DNA from: Strigamia acuminata
Lineage: Eukaryota > Arthropoda > Chilopoda > Geophilomorpha > Linotaeniidae
Length of the DNA: 64,000 nucleotides
NCBI GenBank assembly: GCA_949358305.1
Contig: OX442317.1
Coordinates: 10,172,186-10,236,185 of the forward strand
Reading direction: 5' to 3'
The notes under the pieces are model-generated. The model saw nothing but the letters and a program-made list of their open reading frames with translations. It was not told where the DNA came from and searched no databases. Position numbers and translations under genes: made by a program. The first letter of the stretch is position 1. Each line of letters starts with the position of its first letter. Positions 40,276 to 51,400 of this stretch are shown here, piece by piece.

Positions 40276-40850
40276 AACTTTGTGAATTTTTCCACTGGCA
40301 ATGTAGAAACATTTAAGTAGATGAGTAAGTTATGATGGTGGATTCCAAGTTTTCTAGTTGTAAACTTCTGATTGCAGAACACTCACATTTAACATTTAAA
40401 TCAATCATATTTCTTGCCCCTTAATTCTCAATGGATAATCCTTACTTCAACTTCAAACAAGTGTGAACATACTTGCATTACCTTACTTCTATTTCTTCAA
40501 TGTTTACTTTACTTTACTTTACTTCCAAGTGTGAACCCACCTGAAGATGCCATTGACTGTAAGATGCACCCCTGTTTAGATGTTTGTACGAGGTAAAAAG
40601 TGCGTCTTAAAATCGAAGAAATATGGTACGGTAGGTCTGTTTTTTAGTGCAAACGCATCTAGCCCAAAATTATCTACAGTTTAAATTTTTCTAAATCTAA
40701 GCCGGTTACGTATATCAACTAGATAACTGCCCGCAGCATGGTCAGTTGATTATCAATTGGCAGTATGCTAACCTGGGTATCTGAAATCGTTACAAAAACA
40801 CCAGGAAATCATTAAACACATTAGTGCAAAAATTAGCAAAAATAGTGCTA

Positions 40851-41248
40851 TACTCTGTCCATGTGTAACTTGGGCCTATTTCCAATTGGCTGAGCCTTTT
40901 CACTTGTGTAGTGATACCAAAAATAGATCAAAACAATGATTGCCATTTTGACTGCTTTCCAGACAAAACAACCAATAAAAAAATTGAAAATTGTTTTGTT
41001 CCCTGGAAGAAGCTAATATGGAAGAAGCTTAATAAACAGGAATGTTAAAATAAACCAACATAAATCTTTATTTTATGACTTCAAGATACATTTTCTTAGA
41101 AAATACAAACAACATTACATCATTTCAATGATTAAAATCATCAAACAAATTTAAAACCACTCTGAACTATTTTTCCTGGTGGCAGCAAAGAGTGAGTTAT
41201 GAGGCTCAGCCAATCGGAAATAGACCCAAGTTACACATGGACAGAGTA
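40851..41248. mobile_element. TA-flanked MITE, about 400 bp, TACTCTG family
   Basis: The left end TACTCTGTCCATGTGTAACT continues as TGGGCCTATTTCCAATTGGC. The right end is its reverse complement with about two mismatches in 48 and ends in AGTA followed by TA. The interior has no coding frame. Beyond the shared tip, its TTGGGCCT and CCATTGGC-like words show kinship with the element at 31918-32608. Confidence 0.9.
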
Positions 41249-43493
41249 TAGTCTTCAGATTAAATGGTGCCAAAAACAGTACTGCCAAATTTATTTTTTT
41301 ATTTTTTTGGTGCCAAAAACATTAAAATTAGTGCACTAATAATTTATGTGGAGTATTAATTATTATAGGCAAAATCATTCAAGTACTAGTTTCAAGTGAG
41401 CCTAGCCCAAACTTTCTTGTGCAAAGGGGGTATTAGGATTTGGACAGGTACAGGCAAATTAGGACTATTTCGGTTAGTGTAAATTAAAATTCCATATAAT
41501 TTTCCCCTGGCAGCAGACATTGCCTTCTTTCAAATGCACTATCAAAGTACAAAACAGTAAATGAATAAATCCATCCATCCGTCGTTTCCTCCGCGAAGAT
41601 TAAAAAAGCTGCCGCCTCTTTATGTTTGCAATCAAGCATGAGATGTCAAGTGATATTTCTCCCTACATTATTAAATTCCCTATATTGATCAATTTATTCC
41701 TCCCCTATTGTGTCTCACAAATATATCCCGAGTCAAATATATCCGAGTCAAAAATTAACCTAGTCTCAGCACACCTTTCATACTAAACTCAAAGTTATTA
41801 ATGCACTGTGTGTGGTTTTAAAGCAGTGTTGTCTGATCTCAATCCTCTCATAATAGACAGGCTAACATCCAACAGTTACCGCAGTCTAAGTTAGGCCTTT
41901 GACCCCGTAAACAATGCCCCTATTATTATGGCATTATGGTTACATGGCTCTGGAGCTCAAGTAATGACATTTTTTGACAATGACATTAAGAATGGTTGTG
42001 GTCTGAACTCTGAAGAGATCAGTTCTGCGTAACTTAAAAAAAGGTGGCTCAGCAACAGATTTACAGTTTGACCCTTGACCACCCGTAGATACGCTAACAT
42101 TATTGTCCATCTCCGACATTTTTGTTTGTTGTAAAAATGCATTTTTGGATGCAAGAATTGACCTTTCCAAGATGCAATAAAGTGTACAAAATATAATTTT
42201 CATCCGAAGGAAGAGAAAGCTGGCAATTATGTCCTTTTAATGCACAATTAATGTAATAAAGCAGTGATGACAATGCAAAATAAAATAACTTAGGATAATT
42301 ATCTGGATGAAATAGGCTTAATTGTTCAAATTAGCTTGAAGGACGGCTAGGGTGTCTCCCTGATCAAAGATCCATCCTGAGACATGCAAGTAACTGGATG
42401 CCGCTTAACATTTCTCTCCGTCCTTACAATTTACTATTCTCCAATGCAGGTTAGCTTGCAGTTTAGTTAGGATTATATGAAAACTGAAACCAAACTGAAA
42501 TAAATTAAGTCCCTTTCAATTTTCTACGTTCAAACCAAACTGAACATCGAAAATCCTTTCGTAGAAAAACTATTTGTTTTGCTTTTGTTAGATTTTAGCG
42601 CCATTAATGTCATTAATCAATCTTTAAATTCGTGTTTGAGAAATGTTTGCGTCTTGAAATGCATGCTTATAGTAGCCTATATTCCGCTTCTGAAGAAAGA
42701 AATTCAAATTTGCAAAAGTGTGCAGTTGGCATACAGCACATTGAAAAATCGTGATTTATTCTAAGCTTAGTTCTAACGGAGTACAAATTTTGGGTACAAA
42801 CGGTACAAAGCACGATATAATGATTTAAGAAATTTTAAATTTTTTTTTTTTTTTAATTTTAAATTTAAAAAAAGAAATGTGAGCAGAAATGTCCTCCCAG
42901 AACCTGGCAACCCTTCCTTTGAAGGAGTCCAAAACCTCTTCAAAACAAACATAAAAAGAAAAAGTTTTTCAAGCAGAAACTTGCTGAGCCACATCATATC
43001 TATCAGCCTATATATTTTCATTATTACACTGGCCCAGTTCTGATAGTAACAATAAGTCAATAAGTAAAAGGCCAATTCCTTGAATGAATTAATCAAAGAC
43101 CTAATGTTTTGTGCTGGGATCAGTTAACATTGTTTGTGACAATAATGTTACAACATAACACTTCCTTAGAAATTTTCTCCCATGGGTGACCAACCAAGCA
43201 AAGCCAGCAAAGGTAAAAGGCCTCCAATGTGACCTCAAAGAAAAGCAAATTTGACAAAATTAAATAAAACAAAATATTCTCCAGCACGCCACATTAAGCT
43301 GCTTGGGGCCCCCTGGGCCTTGCCCACTGCCACCAAATGGGGCCCAATTTTTTTTTCTAATAAATTATAAAATTATAAAATTTATAAAATAAAACCAAAA
43401 TAAACACAAAAAATGTTTTATTTTGTTTTTATTTCTTAGAAAACTGATCAACTGAAACGGGGCCCCCAGAAATCTGGGTTTAAAATAATAATA

Positions 43494-43535
<42 letters not shown>

Positions 43536-43796
43536 GCTCCAGTTAACGGTCAAATACATTTCAAACTTTACAACAAACTTTTCCTTTGACGTTTCTAATA
43601 AAACCTGTAAATCATGTGTAGAAATATCTTTCGAAAAAATTGATTCCCTTTATATTTTTTCATTTATATGTTAATTCGCGCCCGTTTCATCTAATCCCCT
43701 TTTCACGATGCCCAACTTTTACTTTTCCCTTTATTTTTTTTCTTCTTTTAAATACCTTGATTAAAGAAACTGTGGCTTAAAATATGAAAAATGCAC
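41249..43796. other. non-coding stretch
   Basis: No gene recognised. An AAT trinucleotide run lies at 43483-43533. GGGGCCC-rich words near 43307-43345 and 43459-43467 may be remnants of a decayed element, but no ends could be defined. Confidence 0.45.
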
Positions 43797-44050
43797 TTAC
43801 CGAAATTCAAAACCAGCCAGGAATAAGCGAGGACAAAGTAGAAGCGCGCTTTCACGTGCCGCACCATGTTTTCCTAGATGCACGACGATCCGCTGTCTGC
43901 TACACCGAACACGCTCGCCCCGATGCCGGCGAATTGAATTCAACCACGACGAACAGCAGCACAAGTCGTTACGCCGTCTAACGACTGCCACATCTCTCAG
44001 ACTCGCGCTCGCCTTCGCTCCGCTCTTACTTGGCGTGACAACCATGTTGC
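43797..44050 (-). CDS. first exon of a host gene: 5' UTR plus signal peptide, spliced in phase 1
   Basis: On the minus strand an ATG at 43867-43865, in good context (AAAACATGG), opens a 22-codon stretch starting MVRHVKARFYFVLAY, then SWLVLNF. A basic N-terminus followed by a hydrophobic core is a typical secretory signal peptide. The frame runs into a consensus donor G|GTAAGT with the junction after 43801 in phase 1, the phase usual for an intron after a signal-peptide exon. The surrounding 43830-44060 is CpG-rich, unlike the rest of the window, as in an island promoter. The rest of the protein is not in recognisable reach, so the product is unknown: secreted or membrane. Exon 2 would lie at lower coordinates, possibly beyond the window, making 1-43.8 kb intronic. 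The 5' limit is approximate. Confidence 0.6.
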
Positions 44051-44051
44051 G

Positions 44052-44076
44052 TGACGTCACCGCAAGTCTACCAATG
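44052..44076 (-). promoter_or_regulatory. perfect CRE and CCAAT motif upstream of the signal-peptide exon
   Basis: TGACGTCA, the palindromic cAMP-response element consensus, lies at 44052-44059, about 185 bp upstream of the ATG on the minus strand. A CCAAT motif (plus strand) follows at 44071-44075. Both elements work in either orientation and are usual in CpG-island promoters without a TATA box. The motifs are seen; promoter function is inferred. Confidence 0.5.
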
Positions 44077-44222
44077 AGATTAGAGAATAAAAAAATTAAA
44101 CTACACTCGCATAATTTCGGGAAAAAACTCAATGAGCGGTTAAATGATTCGCGAGTTAAAAATTTAATTGCAGTCTTCCCCTCGTGTGGTTAGATAACTT
44201 CTTTTTTTCATTTTTTCTTTCA

Positions 44223-44448
44223 GACAAAGTTGTGGAAATATTCCGCTGTCTGGTGGATAGATCTCGTGGGAATCGAATCGGGTTTTACATTTACTCCGCC
44301 ATGCCTCCCCGCACGCTTTGTTTCTGCTACACGGTGTCCCAGGACGCAGTGAGCAACTTAATATCTTCTTCAGACGGTAATTGTATTTGTAAACGTTTTC
44401 TGCGACTTCACATATTCATATTCACTGGTGGCCTGCCGCTTCTTGTGG
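44223..44448 (+). CDS. candidate exon of a divergently transcribed gene
   Basis: A pyrimidine-rich acceptor TTTTTTCTTTCAG ends at 44222 and a consensus donor G|GTAAGT begins at 44449, with an alternative donor at 44377. In between, an ATG in strong context (CTCCGCCATGCC) at 44301 opens MPPRTLCFCYTVSQDAVSNL, and the frame stays open to the 44449 donor in phase 1. It lies beside the CpG island, so it could belong to a gene sharing a bidirectional promoter. No domain is recognised and no downstream exon was found, so it remains a splice-site-based guess. Confidence 0.28.
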
Positions 44449-45150
44449 GTAAGTCCTCTCGACTTTTTCTGCAGCATTAACAACAAACTTGCATCCTGGT
44501 CTTTTTTAACAAGTGGATTTTCTAAAAGATGGTTCAGGTTGTATGAAAAAATGGCTTTACCGGTAATTCAATCAAAATGTAATTTAAATAAAAAATGAAC
44601 CAAATGCTGTTTTTGTTTGTAGACACGAAATCGACTTATTTTTTGGTATCCAAAATATGAAAAAACACGAAAAACCCCAAACATTTTTGTTCAGTGTTTA
44701 CGACCAAAGTGTTCCGACTAAACGTCTAAATTTCAATTTTTATCGGATTTTATTATTTTGCGTTTCGATCAGATGTCCGGGTCGCTGCCCTTTGCTTCAC
44801 ATGTGGATGCAAAAATGTTGACCTGTTAGTTTTTGCTGTTTTTATTGTCTGCACAAATAGAATGGACACCAAAAGCAGCCGTAAGCCATCATGAAATATT
44901 GCGAAAACAATAACCACAACTGCAGTTCGCACCCGGTAGGTATCTTGATGCCAAATTGATTTCCTAATTCCAGTCGTTATTTAGCGGTTTTGAGTCTAAT
45001 ATTAGGTCCAACCAGGCTGAAACAAAGTCATTCGTGTATCGGGTGAAAATGAAGGAATTAAAATTGCTGTTTATTGTAAACCCAAAAACTAAACAACAAG
45101 GTGTCTTCAAAAAAATGTACCGTACACAGTTTGAATAAAATTAAATATAG
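44449..45150. other. non-coding stretch, nothing recognised
   Basis: No gene or element ends recognised. Confidence 0.5.
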
Positions 45151-45745
45151 ACCGTATTTATTCGATTCGAGTACACTCCTCGTTTTTAGAGATGTTTATT
45201 TGGGGGGGAAAGTCAGTCTTAGAATCGAATGTAACTTATATACGGTAGTACAGAGTAATCGTTTGTTTGTTGGCAACGTTGGGCCGCTACAGCAAAAAAG
45301 TACCACAGTCCGGCGCGCAGTACTTTTGTGGATTTTTTCAGCGGTACCGATTACCGATAGCGGTACGCTGTACTTTTTCTCGTACAGCATTTCTTCAATT
45401 CTAAGATGCACTTTTTTTAAATAAACCAAGTCTAAAAATGTGGGGTGCGTCTTAGAATCGCATGTTTTTACATAATTAGTCTAATGAATCAGACTATGTC
45501 ATTGATTCGGATGGACAAGATGAATAAATACCAGCACCTGTGGCTAAATTTTGAACAAACTGTATGCTCATTGTTTAAATATTGTGTGCTTCTCTGTTAT
45601 TATTGTAAGAAAGATGTACAAATAGGATAAGGTTATGGCACTTTATAAGGGCCATAGCACTTTAACAACAAATATATGTGCTAACCTTTTTTTTCCAAAA
45701 AACCAAGCCTAAATCGGGTGCGACTTAGAATCGAAGAAATAAGGC
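45151..45745. mobile_element. MITE with CCGTATTTATTCGATTC-type ends
   Basis: The left end reads ACCGTATTTATTCGATTCGA. The right end, on the minus strand, reads GCCTTATTTCTTCGATTCTA continuing AGTCGCACC. Internal copies of the same word occur at about 45388-45420 and 45440-45465 (TTCTTCAATTCTAAGATGCA and GTGCGTCTTAGAATCG), so it may be composite or nested. A solo remnant (GTGCGTCTTAAAATCGAAGA) lies at 40600-40619. No coding frame. Confidence 0.7.
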
Positions 45746-46948
45746 AATATATATTTAATTTTATTCAAAATGTGTTAAAATACTTTTTTTGAGACGGTCA
45801 AAACTATGGAATAATCTCGCACACATGGGTAGTTAGGCCTGTTTCCTCCCGCCTCCTGTTTTTTGCTGTTTACACAAACACGAAACACCGGAAACCATAT
45901 ATTCAGAAACTTTAAATGCACGTAGTGTTTGATGTTTGGATTACAGTTAATTCTAGGTAATTTATTTATTTATTTATATACAGTATAATGTTGATACTGT
46001 GAGACCTGCTTATTTATTCGCGAGCATTTTGATCGATCCATTTGAGAATCAATAAACTGGCCACGCGGATTGATTGATTGATTGGACTTGGGCTTACCAT
46101 AGTCATGACCGCAAAGGCATAATGCCTGGCCAGGATATTAGATCATGTCAGGAACATCCAGTGAGTCGACCTTTTTAGACGGACTCAGCCTTGCATTTGC
46201 ACGGAAAACTACTTGCTAAGCGAAACCAGCGAAAAACCAGTTAAAGGTGCTAGATGGACTTGAATCAGAGCAATGCTGCTGCACTGTGGTCAAATGGAAA
46301 CAGAACAGGTCATTCCATAAAACAGAATTCATTGTCACGGATTAAACACAACAGAAAAGATCATCACAAATCTAGCTGGACTTTAGACTTTCCCTTTAGT
46401 CTTGCTTGGCTACAAATCGAGATTGAAATGAAATCCACAATAAAATAAAAATCACTAAACAATTCTTTTAAATGATTTTTTCCCCGTTTTTTTTTGTATT
46501 TAAAATTTGCTTTGGTTGAGTGTTTTAGTTACTTTTGAGTGCAAGTGTTTTTAAAATAGCTGTAAAAATGAAATGACCACTCGTAACCTTTATTCCCAAC
46601 ATAAAAAGTTGAGGGGGGAAAAAGATAAAAATGCATTAACAAGAGTACAAGAAATAACTAAGTGTATCCCTCTGCCGGAACCACCTTGCAGATGCACTTC
46701 TTGAAAAAGCAAATGCAGCTAGATGAGGCTTAGAGCTGAATACATTACAAGTAGGTGCGTTCAAATTGGTGAGGATAAATCCGCTTAAATGTTTTAAGTT
46801 GATAACCTCGTTTTCACTTCGGGCCAAACCGCGTTTGGGACTACAACTCCGAACTATTCGATTATTGGTCCGCCGAGAAAATGCTGTTTAGAAATTTTGG
46901 GTGCTAGCAAAAATAATTTGCATCCCTCAACACCTCATTTGCTTAACC
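45746..46948. other. non-coding stretch
   Basis: A GATT microsatellite (46065-46084) is present. The segment 46085-46260 has words such as AACCAGCGAAAAACCAGTTA that resemble those in the 5S-derived element near 62000, so a related fragment is possible. No gene. Confidence 0.45.
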
Positions 46949-47323
46949 CAGTGATTCCCAAACTTTTTCGGTTCACGGCACACTTAATATTTAAAGATTT
47001 TTTTTTCCAGGGCGCCCAAGTCAAACCATAGTTTTGTAGCCTTTCTGCACATTGCGCTGATAATTTCTTTTTGAATGCAAGCAGAAATATCAGCACAAGG
47101 TGCAGAAAGGATAATACAAACTGTACCTGGCAGTTGTAGTGTGCAGTGCAATTAGTTATAAAAAATTAAACGCAAATTTATCACAAATAATTAGTGAGAT
47201 AGATGAGCCTGTTGTTCACTACACATCATTTCAATGTTTTCTCACATTGTAACATTTCGCAGCGCCCCCGTAGGCCAGTCAAGGCGCCCCAGGGCGCCGC
47301 GGCGCATAGTTTGGCAATCACTG
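46949..47323. mobile_element. non-autonomous hAT-like element, 375 bp
   Basis: The left end CAGTGATTCCCAAACTTTTT and the right end ATAGTTTGGCAATCACTG are inverted repeats of hAT type, with GGCGCCC-rich sequence just inside both. The flanking 8-mers (GCTTAACC and GACCGATT) do not match, so the target duplication is lost or the tips are slightly misjudged. No transposase frame. Confidence 0.8.
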
Positions 47324-47863
47324 GACCGATTTGAACGCGCCTATTGGTTTAATGCATCTCTGATCTCTGACACAAACTAACGTGCTTAGCAAATGTGTAC
47401 GGCTCGTTTAAATAGACATAAATTATACTCTCGCAAAGTATCCACTAATTGTCAATGGCTGGCTGCTTTACCAAAATGATTAGGTGATCATCTCATCCAA
47501 TCACGGCACACGCTTTAGAAATAAGTTGAAACTTGGCGGTCTAGCAACAAACATGTCTGCTTAAACTAAATTAATTGGTAGTGTTCAACTCCATTGGTCA
47601 AATCTTGTTCTTTTGTTAATGTGTATGACGCGCATGCGTCCAGCACCCCTAGGTTAATTTTTGTTAATAAATCCAGTTATGTTAATTCCGTAACAAGAAT
47701 GGCTGCTTATTCTTTTACATCGTGATCTCAATCTTCATCAATCGAGGCTATAAAACACAATAGTATTAAGTTCGCTCCAACGTGATCAGCACCCTCTTTC
47801 AATTAAGTTGACAAGTTCTTGAGACGCTTCTCTGCAGCGCTCTAATATGATCAGCACCCTCTT
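47324..47863. other. non-coding flank of the large transposon
   Basis: No gene. A 17-bp word, TGATCAGCACCCTCTTT, occurs at 47783-47799 and again at 47848-47864, the second copy directly abutting the transposon insertion site. Confidence 0.6.
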
Positions 47864-47867
47864 TTAA
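47864..47867. repeat. TTAA target-site duplication, left
   Basis: TTAA directly precedes the left inverted repeat and is matched by TTAA at 54829-54832. Confidence 0.85.
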
Positions 47868-47881
47868 GGGGCTAGCCTACC
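47868..47881 (+). repeat. left terminal inverted repeat of the transposon
   Basis: GGGGCTAGCCTACC is the exact reverse complement of 54815-54828. Beyond these 14 bp the two ends diverge, although both soon have a GTTTT word. Confidence 0.92.
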
Positions 47882-48379
47882 CGCCATCTTGCCTGTTTTC
47901 TGATGCTACAAGGCGGTCTTAGTTTCGTCATAGCTAAATGACTATTGCATATTTTTTTTTCTTTTTTTTTTTTCTAAATACTAATTAATAAACTGAATGT
48001 TTATATTATGTTACATTTGTGATATTTGTTCAATTTGTTTTTCAATCATTAAAATTAGAACATGATTTTAAAAAAAAAAATTTTATTTTTTTTAAAAATA
48101 GAAGTAATAGAAACCTAGATAAAACAATTTTATATGTTGCATTAATTTTTATTTATGAAAATTTTTGAAATTGTTACTGTAAACTTGAAATTACGAAGCA
48201 AATGTTTTAGATGTGATTGTGCTGCCACCTATTAGTGAAGTGTACCGATACACTACTTTAGCATGCGTAGGAATATGATTTAGTCACGTGATTTTTTAGT
48301 CATGTGATTTTTCAGTCATATGATTTCACAGATCATTTTTTTTTCTTTTGATTCAATACGACCATTGCAATCATAAAAA

Positions 48380-48486
48380 ATGTCAAAAAGAAAAAGTACA
48401 AAAGCAAGAATCTGGCAAAGTGCTCGGCGAAAGAAGAGGACCTGTAACCACTTAAAAAAGTTTTATGGCTTACCAAAAACTAAAAA
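48380..48486 (+). CDS. proposed first coding exon of the transposase
   Basis: The ATG at 48380 opens 35 codons plus two bases and ends at the donor AAAAA|GTAATT. Joined to the acceptor at 50631-50632, the split codon becomes AAT and the frame enters EFEDPESIEIDGQSEM, continuous with the ATG at 50679. Phase agreement, the basic N-terminus and the position just inside the left end support it. If wrong, translation would begin at 50679 and the protein would lose about 50 residues. Confidence 0.6.
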
Positions 48487-51400
48487 GTAATTTATTTATT
48501 TGAAATTTTATATTATTTTAATTCTGGGTCATATTTTTGGATGTCGGGTCACTTTGGTGCCGATTATTTCGATGCCTAACCAAAAAAAACCCTAAATTTT
48601 CACCCAAATTTATTGATGGATTACTTCGGCGCCATCATTTCATCGTCAATCTCTTCGTCGCCAATCATTGCTTTGGCAATCACTTCGTCACCGCTCATTT
48701 CTTTGGCAATCACTTCGTCACCGCTCATTTCTTTGGCAATCACTACATTGACTGTCGGCCGTACGTTTTTGACTGTCGACCGTCAGCTTTCGACTGTCGG
48801 CCGTACGTTTTCGATGTCGGCCGTACGTTTTCGATGTCAGCCATACGTTTTCAACTGTTGGCCGACGACTGTCGGCCGTCAGCTGTCGCGGCATTTGTAT
48901 ATATATATTTTTTTTTATAAATTGTAATAAAAATCACGAAACAAAACATAAATTGCACAAATTGCAACACACACTCGGTGTATGGCAGCGATGGTCACGA
49001 CAGCTGACTGCCGATTGGCGGGGAATTTGTTTGAGATTGGCGGGCCATACGTTTTCGACTGTTGGACGTCGACTGTCGACAGCTGTTTTTATGCACTTTT
49101 TGGCTAGTTTTCATGCGAGTTTTGGCCAGTTTTCATGCGACACGTTTTTCCGGCAAATTTTATAGGTGTTTGCAGGGGAATTTGAGGGGAATTTGTTTGA
49201 GATTGGCGGGGAATTTGTTGGAGATTGGCGGCAAATTTGACACGTTTTTGAGGGGAATTTGTTGGAGATTGGCGGCAAATTTGACACGTTTTTGAGGGAA
49301 ATTTGTTTGAGATTGGCGGGGAATTTGTTTGAGATTGGCGGCAAATTTGACACGTTTTTGCGCAAATTTGACACGTTTTTGAGGGGAATTTGTTTGAGAT
49401 TGGCGGCAAATTTGACACGTTTTTGAGGGAAATTTGTTTGAGATTGGCGGGGAATTTGTTTGAGATTGGCGGCAAATTTGACACGAATTTGCGGCCGTAC
49501 GTTTTCGATGTTGGCCATACGTTTTCGACTGTTGGACGTCGACTGTCGGCAGTCAGCTGTCGCGGCCATCAGCTGTCTACTGTCGGCCGGTTTTCTACTA
49601 ATTTCCGTAAAAAAAAATTGCAAATGCATTTGTATATTTATATTTATAAATTTTAATAAAAATCACCAAACAAAACACAAATTGCACAAATTGCAACACA
49701 CACGCGTTGTATGGCAGCGATGGTCACAACAGCTGTTTTCATGCGCTTTTTGGCCAATATTTATGCGATGTTTGACCACCAATTCTGGTGCGATTTTTGG
49801 GAATATTTTATACGATTTTTAGGCAAGACAGAAATAAAGATATAAAAATTTTGTCAAAGATTTTATTTGTTTTTGTACCAAATGTCATACGATTTTGGGC
49901 AAGATTTCTTCCAATTTTTGGCCATTTTTTATGCGTTTCGGGTCTGTTTTCAGGCGCTTTTTGGCCAGTTTCAAAGCGATTTTTGGCCAATATTTATGAG
50001 ATGTTTGGCAACAAATATGCTGTGAATATGCGGCAATAAGCCGTGAATTATTATTGGCAAGTAATCGTGTGATTTTGGGAATGATTTCAACCGATTTTGT
50101 ACAAGATTTGTTGTGATTTTGTGCAAGATTTGTTGCGATTTTGGGTAGAATTTGTTGCGATTTTTGGCCAGATTATGTGCAATCTTGGGCCAGAGATTAT
50201 GTGCCATCTTGGGCCAGTTTTGGTGCAATTTAGGCCAAGATTTGCTGCGATTTTGGGGAACTTCTTGCCCTTTATTGTTGGCAAGAAGTTGTACGATTAT
50301 GGCAATGAAATTAGCTGTTTTGTGCAAAATTTTGTTCGATTTTGGCCAATAATTTAAACTATTTTTGGTCAATGTTTCTGAGATTTTGGGGACACTTTTA
50401 TACAATTTTGGACCAGTTTTGGTTGAAATTTTGGGCCAGGTTAGGTGCGATTTTGGGTCGAATTTGGTACGATTTTGGGCCAGATTTGGTGCGATTTTAT
50501 GCATTTGGACCAGTTTTGGTGGCAATTTTGGGCCAGATTAGGTGCGATTTTATGCAAGACAAATATAAAAATATAAAAACTTTAAAAATAATTGACCCAA
50601 CATTAATTTGTATTTTAAAAAAAAATTAATAGTGAATTCGAGGATCCTGAAAGCATTGAAATTGATGGGCAGTCAGAAATGGATTCAATGCTACTGTCAC
50701 ATTTGAGTTTTCAAAATGAGAATACTCCAATTGCAAATGAATGTGCTGTTGATCATGGAAGTGATCATTCATTTCAATTGCCAAATTCTACTGATGAATT
50801 TGACAGTGCACATCTTAAAATTGGAGAGTTATGTTCAACACCTAGGCCTGGTCGAAATCAAGGAGGTGACTCTCCTATAGAGATGAATACACCAATCAGT
50901 GATGAAGTTGCTGGTTCATACAGCCAAGAAAGTGAAAGGTATTCATACATCACAAAGTCAATTCTTTTACTGTGTTACAAAATTATTTTTTTTCAGTTAC
51001 TTGGGTCGACGTATTGTTGACATAGGACATGTATTTTCTGCTATCAAAACCATATCAGATCACGATCCATTTGACTGCTCATTTAAAGATATGGACCTTG
51101 TCAATGAAAGCAGGGAAGGGCTGCATACAGTTTGGACATTTGTGTGCAAACTGTGTAATTTACGTAAGAAGATACGGAGTGAACCCATCGATGATGGGAA
51201 AATGAATTCGAATGAATCTGCAGTTTCGGGAATATTAACAACAGGAGGTGGCTATTCCCAATTAGAAGAAGTCCTGGCTGTGCTTGATGTGCCAGTTATG
51301 GCAAAACAAACATACAATAAGACTCAGGCAACTCTGGGAAATGTGTATCAGAAAGCAGCAATGGAAGAAATGATTTCAGCTGGGAAAGAAGAAGCAGAAC

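Larger units (their letters stand above)
48487..50632 (+). other. intron 1 of the transposase, packed with tandem arrays
   Basis: About 2.1 kb. Donor GTAATT; acceptor ATTAATAG without a clear pyrimidine tract. It holds four array groups and a duplicated segment. The open frames of up to 172 codons seen in it on both strands are repeat artefacts. Confidence 0.6.

Noticed and set aside
46941-47331. 8-bp target duplication for the hAT element at 46949
   Set aside because: The flanking 8-mers do not match, so only the ends were used as evidence.
48537-50629. Open frames of 77-184 codons within the left arrays of the transposon
   Set aside because: All lie in degenerate tandem repeats, overlap on both strands and show only repeat-derived residues.
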